Of a stretch of 64,000 nucleotides of DNA, positions 1 to 10,593 are shown one piece after another (position 1 is the stretch's first letter; each line of letters begins with the position of its first letter). The position numbers and the translations under genes were made by a program. The notes under the pieces are model-generated. The model had not been told where the DNA came from. It searched no databases and saw only the letters and a list, made by a program, of their open reading frames with translations. This DNA comes from Sycobia sp. Sy_11. Lineage: Eukaryota > Arthropoda > Insecta > Hymenoptera > Epichrysomallidae. The DNA lies in contig JACCIC010000223.1 of assembly GCA_018907035.1 (NCBI GenBank), positions 124,001 to 188,000 on the forward strand, read 5' to 3'.

Positions 1-336
1 CATTCCCATGGCTTTCAAACGCTTGGAAATGGTTGTTCGGTCAACTCCCAATGCTTCAGCAAGTTCTTCTTGCGTTTGACAAGAATCTTTATCAAGCAAA
101 GTCGCCAATTCTCGATCTTCAAAGATTTGCGGCCGCCCGGAACTCTCCTTGTCTTCCACGTCGAAATCACCGCTTTTGAATCGTCGAAACCATCCGCGAA
201 CACTTGAATCATCGACACAACCTTCTCCATAAGCCTCCTGAAGCAATCGATGCGTCTCGGCAGCAGATTTCTTCAAATTGAACCAATAAAGTGAAACTTC
301 CCGCAAATGACGTCGACTCGGCTCAAATTTCGACAT
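1..336 (-). CDS. Mariner transposase, N-terminal part (partial)
   Basis: This is the DNA-binding half of a DD34D mariner transposase, which binds the terminal repeats and later cuts at TA sites. The frame opens at the ATG at 336-334 (MSKFEPSRR) and stays open for 112 codons to the window edge. It covers the first helix-turn-helix (HLREVSLYWFNLKKSAAETH), the GRPQ linker and the second helix-turn-helix (ELAEALGVDRTTISKRLK). Relative to the intact copies it carries small changes, for example SGRP preceded by S rather than R and LLDKDSC in place of LLDEDSC. Whether the catalytic half is intact cannot be seen here. Overlapping frames in this stretch are shadows. Confidence 0.9.
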   Translation of the reverse strand, partial: MSKFEPSRRHLREVSLYWFNLKKSAAETHRLLQEAYGEGCVDDSSVRGWFRRFKSGDFDVEDKESSGRPQIFEDRELATLLDKDSCQTQEELAEALGVDRTTISKRLKAMGM

Positions 337-508
337 TTTCACGATATCAAAAATTTATGATGCGAAAAAATTTTAACTAATGTGTTAGTATGGAATTGTT
401 GACATATGAATAAGCTTTGATTAGGACATATTTAACCATTGAATACTCGGACAGTATTGGTGGCGCCATCTCTTACAAAAAACGGGAAAGACTTATTCAC
501 ACTCCTAA
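1..508 (-). mobile_element. Mariner (mauritiana-type), copy 1, cut by the window edge
   Basis: The right terminal inverted repeat, read on the minus strand as TTAGGAGTGTGAATAAGTC, ends at 508 and is followed by a TA target duplicate at 509-510. The interior is nearly identical to the complete copies at 48,624-49,909 and 54,923-56,208. The rest of the element lies left of position 1. It is inserted into a Penelope-like remnant that begins at 511. Confidence 0.93.
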
Positions 509-510
509 TA

Positions 511-810
511 ACATTCAAATTTTTTTTAAAACTAGTAATAATTTAAGTCAGTTATTTAATAATTGCACGGATAATAATTGATCTATGTTTAAAATATGGA
601 GTTGTTTACAAAATTAGTTGTATGCATTGTAATGAATGCTACATTCGAAAAACAAGTAGATATTAAAAAAAGACAATTTATGAACATAAATATTCTTTAC
701 GTAGTTCACATATTACTTACTAAAAGAACATTGTTTGAAGTCTTTACATTCTTTTGATTTTGTGAATGTGGATATTTTGGAACATGATATTCGTAATGTT
801 GGGGAAAATG
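511..810 (+). pseudogene. Penelope-like element remnant, GIY-YIG endonuclease region
   Basis: A short decayed stretch reads GVVYKISCMHCNECYI from about 598, followed by a stop and then KKTIYEHK. The GVVYKI-x-C-x2-C-x4-YI pattern is the start of the GIY-YIG endonuclease of Penelope-like retroelements. The same sequence recurs at 40,811-41,232 with about 80% nucleotide similarity by eye, including a downstream DFVNVDILEH segment (near 757 here). The mariner at 1-508 sits immediately upstream with its TA duplicate, so the upstream part of the PLE was separated by that insertion. The reverse transcriptase domain is not in view. Confidence 0.7.
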
Positions 811-841
811 GAAGAAAGGCATAGACAAATAGCACTTTCTA

Positions 842-1560
842 TTTCCTTGGAATTTTTATGAGTAAAATGTGCGAGAGACGCAGAGCTAAACCACCGGTCG
901 ATATTATACTGTCCTCCGCACGTCTTCGCGGAGTAATAATGTCATAAACCGAGCTCTCCGGCCGTAATGACCATCAGATGCCGCCCATCACGTATCGCGC
1001 GCATCAGCTTCAAGCAGCGCATATCTGCCGATTGCCGTCGGATTCCACGCTTCCCTGTCCTGGCTAAATTTCCTCTCTGAAGTATAGAGCGGTCTCCAAA
1101 TAAAACTATAGTTCAATATAGATTTGAACTAACTGATCCCGGATACATTGTTTGCTCGGAGGAAAACGACGCTCGCGGCCGGGCGTCAGCGACTCTTTTT
1201 CTTCGGTAGTCGTGTGAGATTTCCCGGTGTAGCCCGTGTCGTCGTTGCGTTCCGTCAGTGTCGTGGATCGATTAGTGTTCGACTGAGCCCATGTGAAGTG
1301 ATATGTTCGGCCGCTCCCGTGAACAGAGCACAGAGGTTCTGTAGAGATTCGGACACGACGAATTTCTGAGGGGCTTCCCATCCGTCCCGTTCGAGCCGGT
1401 AGCAGCCGTTACCGACGAGGGATCGCCCGCGCCCAAGACGTTGGGATGGGTGCGCAGCGTCAGGAGGAAGTGAGGAGGTTCCCTTCCACATAAGTCCTCA
1501 CCTCGTTGATCAGCTGTATGGGCGCGCCTATCCTATGTGCGTTGAATGGTAAGACAGAGC
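842..1560. other. CpG-rich segment, possible non-coding first exon
   Basis: This stretch is much richer in CpG than its surroundings and has no long credible reading frame. A donor-like AATG|GTAAGA lies at about 1,546-1,555 on the plus strand, so a 5' exon of a gene outside the window is possible. It could equally be part of the retroelement whose LTR lies at 1,845-2,424. Nothing in the sequence decides between these. Confidence 0.25.
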
Positions 1561-1824
1561 TCTGTGTGTTTGTATTTTGACTTTATTTGTAAAATGACCT
1601 TTTGCCTCGTGTGGAATTCTATTCTATGTATATATATATATATATACTAACGCGCTATCTGCATCGGTTATATTAAATATATGTTTTACCTTGATTTAGG
1701 CGGAGCTCATCCTCCTGAAATTATGGACGGGAGCATACACAAGGAAGCTAGGCGTTTCTCTACTCTATTAACAATACAAAGTTTATTTCATATATATAAA
1801 AGTACTATACACGTGGACCGGCGA

Positions 1825-1842
1825 GGGTTCTGTTGGGCGCCA
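1825..1842 (-). other. Retroelement primer-binding site
   Basis: Read on the minus strand, TGGCGCCCAACAGAACCC begins at 1,842, two bases after the end of a TG...CA bounded LTR. TGGCGCC is the usual start of a retroelement primer-binding site that pairs with a tRNA 3' end. Confidence 0.5.
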
Positions 1843-1844
1843 GC

Positions 1845-2421
1845 TGAGAAAACGGTTCTCAGTGCGAGCTGTACGCAGCTCGCTTTTTATTCTCGTCGGT
1901 CGCACAGTACTGCCTGATTGTGAGTTCCGTGCCAGGTAGATTGCCTCGGCCGGCTCTTCAGGGCGGTGGATTCCACGCGGTGTGGATCTAATTGCGGCAC
2001 GCGTCGCGAACGCTTCAAATCGCTCACCTGAAACTTACTCAACTAATCGAGATCTCAGGGCGGTTCCCTGACGATCTCATGAAATCGCGGCTCGAGAACG
2101 GAACTGAGATGGAGCACTTACCTTCCGCTCTCTACTCGCCCCTCAATCCTCGGCGATGGCTCGTACGCCGTGGCAGGCGTCTCGGGATGGCAATTCCCGA
2201 GCTGAATTAGTAGACTACCGGCTTGCCTCTCGCATGGGACTTGCAGTTGTCCTCGGGCACGGGATACGGAGGTCGCCCTCACCGCTATACCCTCACTGTA
2301 TAGCTCGCGACTCGGGTAATGTGGTTAAGTAACGGAGATACCAGATACGTTAGATATCTGCGAATTTTCATATAATGGCTGTCTAATTTCGACAGACGTG
2401 TTGTAACGCATTTCTCGCGTT

Positions 2422-2424
<3 letters not shown>
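1845..2424 (-). repeat. LTR of an unidentified retroelement (5' LTR orientation, minus strand)
   Basis: On the minus strand the segment starts TGTAACGCGAG (2,424) and ends TTTTCTCA (1,845), giving TG...CA ends over 580 bp, with a primer-binding site two bases beyond. It contains an AATAAA-type signal (GAATAAAAAG) and a short hairpin (GCGAGCTGCGTACAGCTCGC) near its end, and a second inverted repeat at its start (2,401-2,425). No coding domains follow at 1,100-1,825, so the element is truncated or very decayed. I found no second copy of this LTR in the window, so the call rests on the ends and the PBS. Confidence 0.45.
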
Positions 2425-2425
<1 letters not shown>

Positions 2426-2478
<53 letters not shown>

Positions 2479-2624
2479 CATATTTCCTATATTTCCGTTT
2501 TTTCAATTAAATACCGTGAATAGTTTCGTAATGATGCCAACGTAAATTCAAGCAAAATGTTGGTATGCGAAGAGCATAGTTTTTAAGCAGACCATGAGTA
2601 TTTTGTCTTTCTATGCAAAAGTGC

Positions 2625-2690
<66 letters not shown>

Positions 2691-2900
2691 CATATATACA
2701 TAGTTTCGAGATGATTAGTAAAGAATCCTATATTTCGCTATCATTGCATTTGTTCAAACTAAAAAAAGCTTGTCTCTTGTCACAATTCAGAAGTTAATAT
2801 AATGTAGAAAAACAAAAATATAATTGTTGTCACAAACTATATTCAGTATGATTTGGCATACAGTACCATTTTATAAGAGAAGGAGAAAGAAAGACAGAAA
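2426..2900 (+). repeat. Dispersed repeat R, uninterrupted copy
   Basis: A repeat rich in TA runs (about 2,426-2,470 and 2,628-2,682). Its left half (2,471-2,627) matches 17,990-18,150. Its right half (2,683-2,890) matches 33,120-33,315, including TACATAGTTTCGAG and ACTATATTCAGTAT. At the other locus the two halves are separated by a 15-kb LTR element, so this copy works as an empty-site relative. No coding capacity is visible. Confidence 0.75.
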
Positions 2901-2952
2901 GAGAGAGGGAGAGAATTAGATTAAAGCCTAAGGACTCGTGGTCCTTCATAGG

Positions 2953-2954
<2 letters not shown>

Positions 2955-2998
<44 letters not shown>
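2955..2998 (+). repeat. (AG)n microsatellite
   Basis: An uninterrupted run of AG dinucleotides of about 44 bp, in a purine-rich zone running from about 2,880 to 3,015. Confidence 0.95.
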
Positions 2999-3000
<2 letters not shown>

Positions 3001-3267
3001 CATAGAGAGAGAAAATAAAATTTACGAAATTCAAGATATCCGTAAGGTGCGAGAGTAGTGTTAGATTAACCTGACCAACAAAAAAGTTTACATCGACTAA
3101 CGTCACACCTTCTTTAGGATACGAATCCTAAACTTGGATATGAACATTCGTTTGAGTTGGCTTGGTATTAATACTTTAAGCGGACTACTTTGAGTTGATG
3201 TTCGTGATACAAAATGCCACCTAGTGGCCGCTGATGAAACTAATGCTTAAAACCATTAAATGAATTT

Positions 3268-3420
3268 ATTCATGAAAGTAAAATGATTTTCAATAAAATA
3301 CATAGCCTATGTCCTTCCCAAGATAATATAGAATCTCTATGTCAAATTTCAGAACAATCGGTTCAGTAGTTTTTTCGGTTAGCGTGTATAAACAAAAACA
3401 CGCTTTGTCTTTATAAATTA
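3268..3420 (+). mobile_element. RTE-type LINE 3' tail fragment
   Basis: The segment contains CTATGTCAAATTTCAGAACA, then a GGTTCAGTAGTTTTTTCGGT-like stretch, an ACGCTTTGTCTTTATAAATT motif and TAGTAT. This resembles the 3' untranslated end of RTE-clade LINEs known from insects, which commonly end in a short tandem tail. Here the tail becomes the pentanucleotide array from 3,421. No reverse transcriptase is left. The family call rests on memory of the conserved tail, not on a search. Confidence 0.55.
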
Positions 3421-3918
3421 GTATATGGTATGATATGATATGATATGATGAAGTGTGATATGATATAACATGAATTATGATATGATATGATATGATGAAG
3501 TGTGATATGATATGACATGAAATATGATATGATATGATATGATGAAGAGTGATATGGTATGACATGAAATATGATATGATATGATATGATGAAGTGTGAT
3601 ATGATATGATATGATGAAGTGTGATATAATATGATATGATGAAGTGTAGTATGATATGATATGATATGATGAAGTGTGATATGATATGATATGATGAAGT
3701 GTGATATGATATGATATGATGAAGTATAATATGATATGATATGAAATACGATATGATATGATATGATGAAGTGTGATATGATATGATATGAAATATGATA
3801 TGATATGAAATATGATATGATATGATATGAAATGTGATATGATATGATATGAAGTATGATATGATATGATATGATGAAGTGTGATATGATATGAAATATG
3901 ATATGATATGATATGATA
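3421..3918 (+). repeat. Pentanucleotide (ATGAT/TGATA)n array with higher-order units
   Basis: About 500 bp of TATGA/ATGAT pentamers, broken periodically by GATGAAGTGTGATATGATAT-type units that recur at roughly 20-70 bp. The long minus-strand frame over it (repeats of ISYHII) is a by-product of a period divisible by five, not a gene. The array begins directly at the end of a LINE tail. Confidence 0.93.
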
Positions 3919-5974
3919 TAGAGTAGCTTGGGCTCAGACAATAAAGTAATTTGATTGTTTACTATCGTTAAATACGCGACTTTACTGGGCAAGAATGAAG
4001 TTTTTGAATAATTCAAGTTGGATTCTTGTCAACCGAATTTTTCGGAATCTTTTTAAAAAACAATGTTTTCATATTTCTTAAAGGGCGAGAATTGAGCTAT
4101 TTAATCTGATTCCTGCGAAAAAAATTCTATATTATCTTTTCAAATAAATAAATAATATCTTGTTATATATAATTGTTATCTACAATTCACTCTTCATAAG
4201 CTATAAATCATATTTATTCATAATTCAAAATTAAAATTTAAAATTCAAAATTAGTGACCAACAAAGCCTCATTTATGTAGCTTTCGGTGAATACTGTAAA
4301 ATTCGTTGATGCAAAAATCAATTATTTAAAAAAAACAGTATAAACTTTATGCTAATGAGCCTGCCAAATTCATGCCTGCTTTTTCTAATAATAATCAATT
4401 ACCAGGATAAATAGCAGAAGTCTGTTCCCCTAAAAATATCGATGATTCAAGATAATTAGTTCTTTTTTAGTCCTTGCGTGGACAAAATTATGTGCATATA
4501 AACTCGGCTATTTTTAAATGATTTCATTATTTTATCGAACTGCATTTCCGTTAAAACTATACATTAATTTTTTTTTTTAGAATTTTAGACATATTTGTGT
4601 AAACTATACATGCTGTTATTTATAGGGATGCATATAAAATGCACTTAGCCATTTATTGTAATTGCCTCATTGTTTTAAGACGTTATTAAATTTGTTTGTG
4701 TATGTTGAACACTGTTATAATCTTAGATATATTTTATGGGGCAATTTGAATTTCGCTCCTATCAAGCAGTAAGAGCATAGTGGATATCGTTGTGCGTGCG
4801 CACGAGTTATATCGGCTTTTGTGCAGTGTTTTTCATGCATATTATGTACTTGTTTCGGTTCTAAAGCATTTTCTGCATGTTTGTTAATTATAACTTGTCG
4901 ATTAATTATATCTAGCGCAACATCAGTTTTTTGTATAGTTTCGGTGATTAATGAACGAGACCCGTGTGAGTGGTCTGCGGATAGTGCATCTGCGCTATGG
5001 AAAACTGTCCTGTAGCACTCGTCGAGCGAAGGCTGTATCTGTTTCTAAGACGTTGGGGCTCCGTGGGGCGCTGAGCATCGAAACCATTGCTCTTCATATT
5101 CACCATCACCGACCTCTCTAAGAAAGGGTGCTGTCGGATTTATTTGAATGCTAAGTTGCGTTTCGCGATATTTGCTGGGGCTGTTCCCTACATTATTCCA
5201 TTGTAAAAATAGATAAGAGGAGCTTTCGCGGGTACCAACTGCGTTAGTTTCTTAATTAGTATAAGATTTATTGATTGTACATACTACATATTGGAATAAT
5301 AGTGATAAATATAATATTAATCTATAGGTTGCTGGGGCTTTTCCCTCAAATTCGTGAGGATTTTTACGCCTGAGCAAGTTGTTTGTTTATTATTTTTATT
5401 GCGAAAATCTTACTTCTCAGCAGACAACCACATATTCCTCCATCGATTAGTGAATCGTTAACACTAAATTATTATAGAACACGTATATTTATACATATTA
5501 TAATTATACGGCAAGTAATAAGTACATTTTCAGAATTATATAATTTATTTTTTGTTAAATATTTAGGAAAATTTTAGAAAAATATTTTGTATAAATATTA
5601 TTCTGGTATATGAAAATTTTTTCTGCTACTATGAAAAATTTACAATATAATTACATGTATTGTTATGTATGTAGTTTTATCTTAATAAATTGCTTAATTA
5701 AATAAGAAAAATAATTAAAAAAAATATTTTTATAAATACTTAAGAAAAATATATTATATAAAGTTTTTATAAAATACAGATAAGCTTATAAGTAGTAAAT
5801 TTCATAATATGCTAAGAACATTCAAGATGTAATTGCGTCATATACTTTATTTTTTGTTCATAATAATTGTTATATTCATAATGCTAATAATTGTTTATAT
5901 GTTTTAAGAATATTGTAATGATACACTAAATCAAGTAGACCGATAGACCGATAACGCCTCAAAAGTGAGTTTGA
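3919..5974. other. AT-rich non-coding stretch
   Basis: No credible coding frame. A short moderately GC-rich patch at about 4,785-5,350 contains the phrase TTGCTGGGGCT twice (about 5,172 and 5,329) and could be a fragment of an old repeat. The rest is AT-rich single-copy-looking DNA. Confidence 0.6.
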
Positions 5975-6009
5975 TTTATATATATATATATATATATAGT
6001 GAGGTAGTG

Positions 6010-6946
6010 GCCTTGGCCTGGCCACTGACACAAAATATGTTACTCCTGCAGCACCGACCTGCTGGCTTTTTTGATAGCGCTCGTTTCTCGTATTATCGTC
6101 TTCATTTTCTCGTCCTTGTCTCGTTGATCTACTATTCCGGGTATATCTCCTTTCTAATTGTTGTTATTTGGCGTTTCAGTGGAATGCGGTGCTTCTGTAG
6201 GCATTCCCTCACTTCTCACTGGCGTCGGTACTTGTTGTCCCCCTAACACGCTACTCCTAGTGCGGGTGAGGCTAGGGTACATAATATTATATTATGAAGT
6301 TGAGGGATGCACGAAACGTGTCATCTTGTCCGTAATACCAGACGTCGGGATCTCTACGGATATTTGCAGCAGCTATATTTCGCGGGCTATGCTTGTTTGT
6401 ATCCCATCGATCGTGGGTCTTGCCCGTATGCAGGGATCCATTCGGATGGCCAATACGGATCACTGCCCCGATATGGTCCCAATGATGTTGTCCCGGTGTC
6501 CATCTGTCAGCGTCATGCCAGAGCCTATTCCTAACATGGTCGACATGAATGTCGACTTTGTCATTGTGGTCGCCTCTGTTCACCCAAGCAAAGCTTCTGA
6601 GGTGCTTACGGCCTCGGCGATAGTGTTTGAAGAACTTGCTTCCAATAGCTGCATCTTCTCTGCCTCCTCAATGTCAGATGTCTTCAGGGCTGGTAGTACG
6701 TCCTCAGTCATATCATCTCCTGTTTTTTCATCTCATTCCTGGTATCACGTTACGTCCTCTCGAGTTGCGAGCGCTTTGTACACGTATCCTAACAGACGTT
6801 CTGCTAAGACCGGCACATCTCCTCTCGGGCTAAGGCGTAGTTCTCGTAGCCTATTTGCTAGGCTTTCCTTTCTATATCTTGTATTGCTCTGGCTGCGTTA
6901 CCCTGCCTCTTCACCGTTCCATCTTCATACGTGTCCAATTAATTAG
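6010..6946 (-). pseudogene. Decayed coding region, gag-like, unidentified
   Basis: The minus strand shows protein-like segments interrupted by stops and frame changes, in order: LRELRLSPRGDVPVLAERLL (near 6,846), DIEEAEKMQLLEASSSN (near 6,680), MTKSTFMSTMLGIGSG (near 6,560), TSGITDKMTRFVHPSTS (near 6,350) and GDIPGIVDQRDKDEKMK (near 6,150). Charged, alpha-helix-prone composition fits a structural gag-type protein, but I recognise no domain. A 262-codon plus-strand frame over the same interval is serine/valine-rich and looks like the antisense of this region. A (TA)n tract at 5,976-5,998 borders it. Confidence 0.35.
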
Positions 6947-7439
6947 TTTAATGTTGAATTAATAGGTCTCTTCGATTGAAATAATTAAAAATTTCCTCCT
7001 GACTCGTCTAAGCTTTAATCATGTGCCACGAATAATCAATATATTACGAAAATGATAGAAAAACAAAGAGACGGAAAAAAGATTGTCGACGCCTTTCTCC
7101 TCGGACATCACCTCTATTTTCTCGGGCCGACAACATGAACTGTATATAGCGACAGAATATATTTTTATCACCCAATAGTTTACTCGAATACTCGTCTCTT
7201 TGGTTTTTATAGATGTTATTAGATCTATGGTTTAAATATATTCAAATATATACAAATAGTTACTTTCTATTATAAATATCTATATATATATATATATATT
7301 TGTATTATATAGTGTAAATTTAATATAAATTTTTATAAAAAAATTATATAAATTTATATTAACTATATCAAGATAATCTATGTTAAATTAATATTCATTC
7401 CTCCTTATTATATCCTGCAAAAAAAGGCCTAGAGAAAAA
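6947..7439. other. AT-rich non-coding stretch
   Basis: AT-rich, with a (TA)n tract at about 7,281-7,299. No feature recognised. Confidence 0.6.
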
Positions 7440-8226
7440 ATAATTTTGCCCACGGAAAGTCCCGCGGCTCAGGCACTTAGTCTTCAGGGCGAGTCGATAA
7501 AAAAGTTCCGCGCCCGACCAACTCGGCCGTGACTACTTCTCGAGCGGTCAGCTTCGGGCTGTCTTACACAATCTTAGAATCTTAGTCAATACTACTGGCG
7601 CTCTCCATAACGCTGGCCTAACCTGGTCGGTCGCCTAACGTCATGGCGGTGTTCACGTCGCACTTCTCTGCCAGTGCATTCGCAAAATGGCAACGGTCGT
7701 CTCGGCTGGTTCACGTCGTGTCTCCAACTCACACACTCGCGAGCAAACGAGCGAGAGGGAAAGGGAGAGAGAGTGAACCGCTCCACACGAAGGATGCCTG
7801 CACCAATGAGCGAGCGAGAGCGAGAGAGGAAGGGCGAAGGAGACAGCAATTTGTAAATATGCAAAGTCTATGACTCACGTAAACGACCGTTCCCGTCATA
7901 ATTGTTCCCCCGTGTACCCGTTTCCGTACCGTTCCAATGTCCCCGTCTAAGTCTGTATCTTCCCGCATTGTATCATAGTTTTCCCACGCGTCGCTAAACG
8001 TGCAAGGAGTGGGTAGTCCGCGAGCTACCGTATTATATTGTATCGTGCTTTCGTATTGATAATAAATATATTGTTAGAATTATTAATCGCCCTAAGTTTT
8101 TCTTTCCGTGTTCCCTTGTTCCACGTTCCAGCCAGAGCTAGGGTGTGTGCGCAGTCAAACTCAGATACATACAAATACACAGGCAGATACGGCTACGTGA
8201 GTAAGTCGCTAAACACGGTAAGTATC
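7440..8226 (+). other. CpG-rich segment ending in a strong splice-donor-like site
   Basis: A CpG-rich block with GAGCGAGAG-type runs, a TATTATATTGTATCG element near 8,030 and an AATAAATA signal at about 8,061. ACACG|GTAAGTATC at about 8,213-8,226 closely fits the donor consensus. It may be a promoter with an untranslated first exon, or a fragment of an LTR, since promoter-like and polyA-like signals lie close together. The open frames here are short and overlap in several phases, so I do not call a protein. Confidence 0.25.
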
Positions 8227-9115
8227 ATGCGAAAACTGGCGTTGCAACATATAAGATCTGATTAATACACGAAACTTCTTGTAAAAGTCGTCTTGTCAGC
8301 GATGGTCGCGTGAATGGAAGGGCGGCGTGGGTAATCCGCGATTTTCCCGTGCGGCCGGCGCTGTTATCCTTTTTCGCGGTCGCTCTGCCCTTCTTTCCCC
8401 TCGCTTCTTCCTTTGTTTAAAGTAAATTACAAAATAGTATCTTTAATGATCGGTGATATAACAATCAAACTATCGATGTAATATTTTCATTATGCTTGCT
8501 TATCTCTCGGCAGTCCCTATTTTTCTTTGTAATATCTTTAATCTATTCGTAACTTTTTTTTCACTTTCATTATCTTTTTATTTACCAAATGTTTTTGTTT
8601 TTGACTGCCAATGTTTTAGATCGATTATTCTTCATTATAATATTTTTGGTAATATCTTTTTAATAATATATGATATTTATGGTAATATCAAAATTATTTA
8701 TAGTTACTTTTTTTGAGATTCATTGTCTTTATTTTAAACTTAAACTTAACTTTTAACTTGACTTAACCTTTTTATTTAAATTATTAAATAATGTCTGGTA
8801 ACGTGGGTCACTTTGGAAAACAATGGCAAAATCCTTATCCTCGTTTAACGCATAAGTCATGGTGCATACACCTATTGTTCGCGCAATTACGTCCCGGCAC
8901 TCCACGCTGTGCGATGGTTAGGCAACATAACCTCACTGCCCTTCCGCAAGCGGCTACGCGTGACTCGCCTACGGGAGACGGTGCCTGTTGTAAGGCCCGA
9001 GGATGCGCGCGTAAGCGGCTCGACGTTTCTTTCGTCCTGGGATGGCGCACGCGTTGTCTTCGTTCTCTTGAACAACTCAGCGCGAGCGCCTTGTGACGCC
9101 CCTTAGAATATATAT
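8227..9115. other. Non-coding stretch with GC-rich patch at 8,800-9,110
   Basis: 8,400-8,790 is AT-rich. 8,800-9,110 is GC-rich, with overlapping open frames on both strands and none protein-like enough to call. Nothing recognised. Confidence 0.5.
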
Positions 9116-9119
9116 ATAT

Positions 9120-9445
9120 ATTAGGTGTACAAAGAAGTTCCGCTGTTTTGAAAATATAACGCCACCGATAAGATAACATCGAAATTGTCAGCCGTAAAAA
9201 GGCGTATAGTATATGTTGACATATGACAACAGTATAACCTTTTAATATCTCTAACATTTTGCTAGCATTACTTACTTTACATCGTGTTAAGATGTCAAGT
9301 TCCAAGTGAAGTAAGCGTTATTTGCGGGAAATGTTAATTTACTTCATTCATTTAAAGCAATCTGAAGCTGAAGCATATCGGCTACTCCTAGAAACATATG
9401 GTGACATTAATTTGAGTGAGAGAAGTTGTCGGGAGTGTGAATTAA
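9120..9445 (+). pseudogene. Mariner 5' fragment (second lineage), TIR plus transposase N-terminus
   Basis: A mariner-type terminal repeat (TTAGGTGTACAAAGAAGTTC, 9,121 on) is followed by an untranslated leader and an ATG at 9,292. The reading is MSSSK, a stop at codon 6, then SKRYLREMLIYFIHLKQSEA and EAYRLLLETYGD to about 9,441. This is the first helix-turn-helix of a mariner transposase, from a family different from the copies at 48-57 kb. The rest of the transposase, including all catalytic aspartates, is absent. A possible 3' part lies at 10,112-10,196. Confidence 0.8.
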
Positions 9446-9588
9446 AATGCATGAAATGTTAATACCATGAGTAAGTGTATATGTAGTAATAAAATAAAAA
9501 TTTATTAGTTGGATACTCTTTTGACTTAAAAGTAATGGAAAGTAAGGCCCATTTGAATAAAAAAATGATATGGTTTTTAGTTTGTCGT

Positions 9589-10080
9589 CACATTTAATAC
9601 ATTTTTAGTATTTGATATCCAGCTTGCTCGCTTTGATGAGGCCAATAAGCGTTGTACGCGCGGCTGTGCATTTTATATGTCTACGCAACGGTAGAACGGT
9701 CAGCGTGATCCGTGTGCGTCATTAGTGAACCCGATGCGATTTCGAGATTGCTCTGCCTCTTTCTCCCTCTATCTAGCATGGCTTTTCCACTTACCTACCT
9801 TGTACCTGTACCCCCTAGCAACACGGCATCCTTTCACATTTAATACATTTTTAGTATTTGATATCCAGCTTGCTCGCTTTGATGAGGCCAATAAGCGTTG
9901 TACGCGCGGCTCTGCATTTTATATGTCTACGCAACGGTAGAACGGTCAGCGTGATCCCTGTGCGTCATTAGTGAACCCGATGCGATTTCGAGATTGCTCT
10001 GCCTCTTTCTCCCTCTATCTAGCATGGCTTTTCCACTTACCTACCTTGTACCTATACTCCCTAGCAACACGGTATCCTTT
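9589..10080 (+). repeat. 246-bp tandem duplication (two units)
   Basis: Units 9,589-9,834 and 9,835-10,080 are nearly identical, differing at a few positions (for example GGCTGTGC versus GGCTCTGC, and CCTGTACCC versus CCTATACTC). The unit contains CACATTTAATAC at its start. Short frames inside are not credible. Confidence 0.92.
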
Positions 10081-10111
10081 CGCTGTGTTTACTATAGGAG
10101 TATAAAAATGT

Positions 10112-10196
10112 TTTGAAAATTGGAAAAAGCATTGGCATAGTTGCATTGAATCCAGGAGGGATTATTTTGAAGAGGGTGAGTTAGATTTTGAAAAAT
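10112..10196 (+). pseudogene. Mariner-type transposase C-terminal scrap
   Basis: A 27-residue frame reads NWKKHWHSCIESRRDYFEEG and ends ELDFEK-stop. The W-x(4)-C-I-x(5)-YFE pattern is the usual C-terminus of mariner transposases. The sequence after the stop (ACTTATATTTGTAAACACTA, about 10,230-10,250) loosely resembles the inverted complement of the terminal repeat at 9,121. The two scraps could therefore be ends of one element with an altered middle; this is an inference. Confidence 0.5.
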
Positions 10197-10593
10197 AAAT
10201 AAAGATTTCAAAAGTTATAAGTAAAGTTTTACTTATATTTGTAAACACTAGTATGAGAGAAAGCATGGGCGAGAAAACATGCGCAGATAGATACGAGCTA
10301 ACGTCTCGAACTGAATCGAACCTGAACCGCGCGTGACCTACAAACGTGTCATGGTATAGTATGTGTATACATGTGTTTCGATTCTGGAAATAAAAAACTT
10401 TGATATAATATTATTTTTCTCGGTCCCAGTTCTTTTTCCTTATTTCCATATATAAAATCTGCGGACCGTCTTGAAGAAAAACATATATCAAACAAATTCA
10501 CACGGAAATAAAATGTAATTGACTAAGAAACAACGAAAAATCCTACGAACAGCAGTTATACTCGTATTATAACGGCACACAAAAATTTTCGTT

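Noticed and set aside
3411..4016. 201-codon minus-strand frame of ISYHII repeats
   Set aside because: It is the translation of a pentanucleotide array with no stop in that phase.
6158..6946. 262-codon plus-strand open frame
   Set aside because: Composition is Ser/Val/Cys-rich without domains, and the opposite strand reads as a better, decayed protein, so it is probably antisense.
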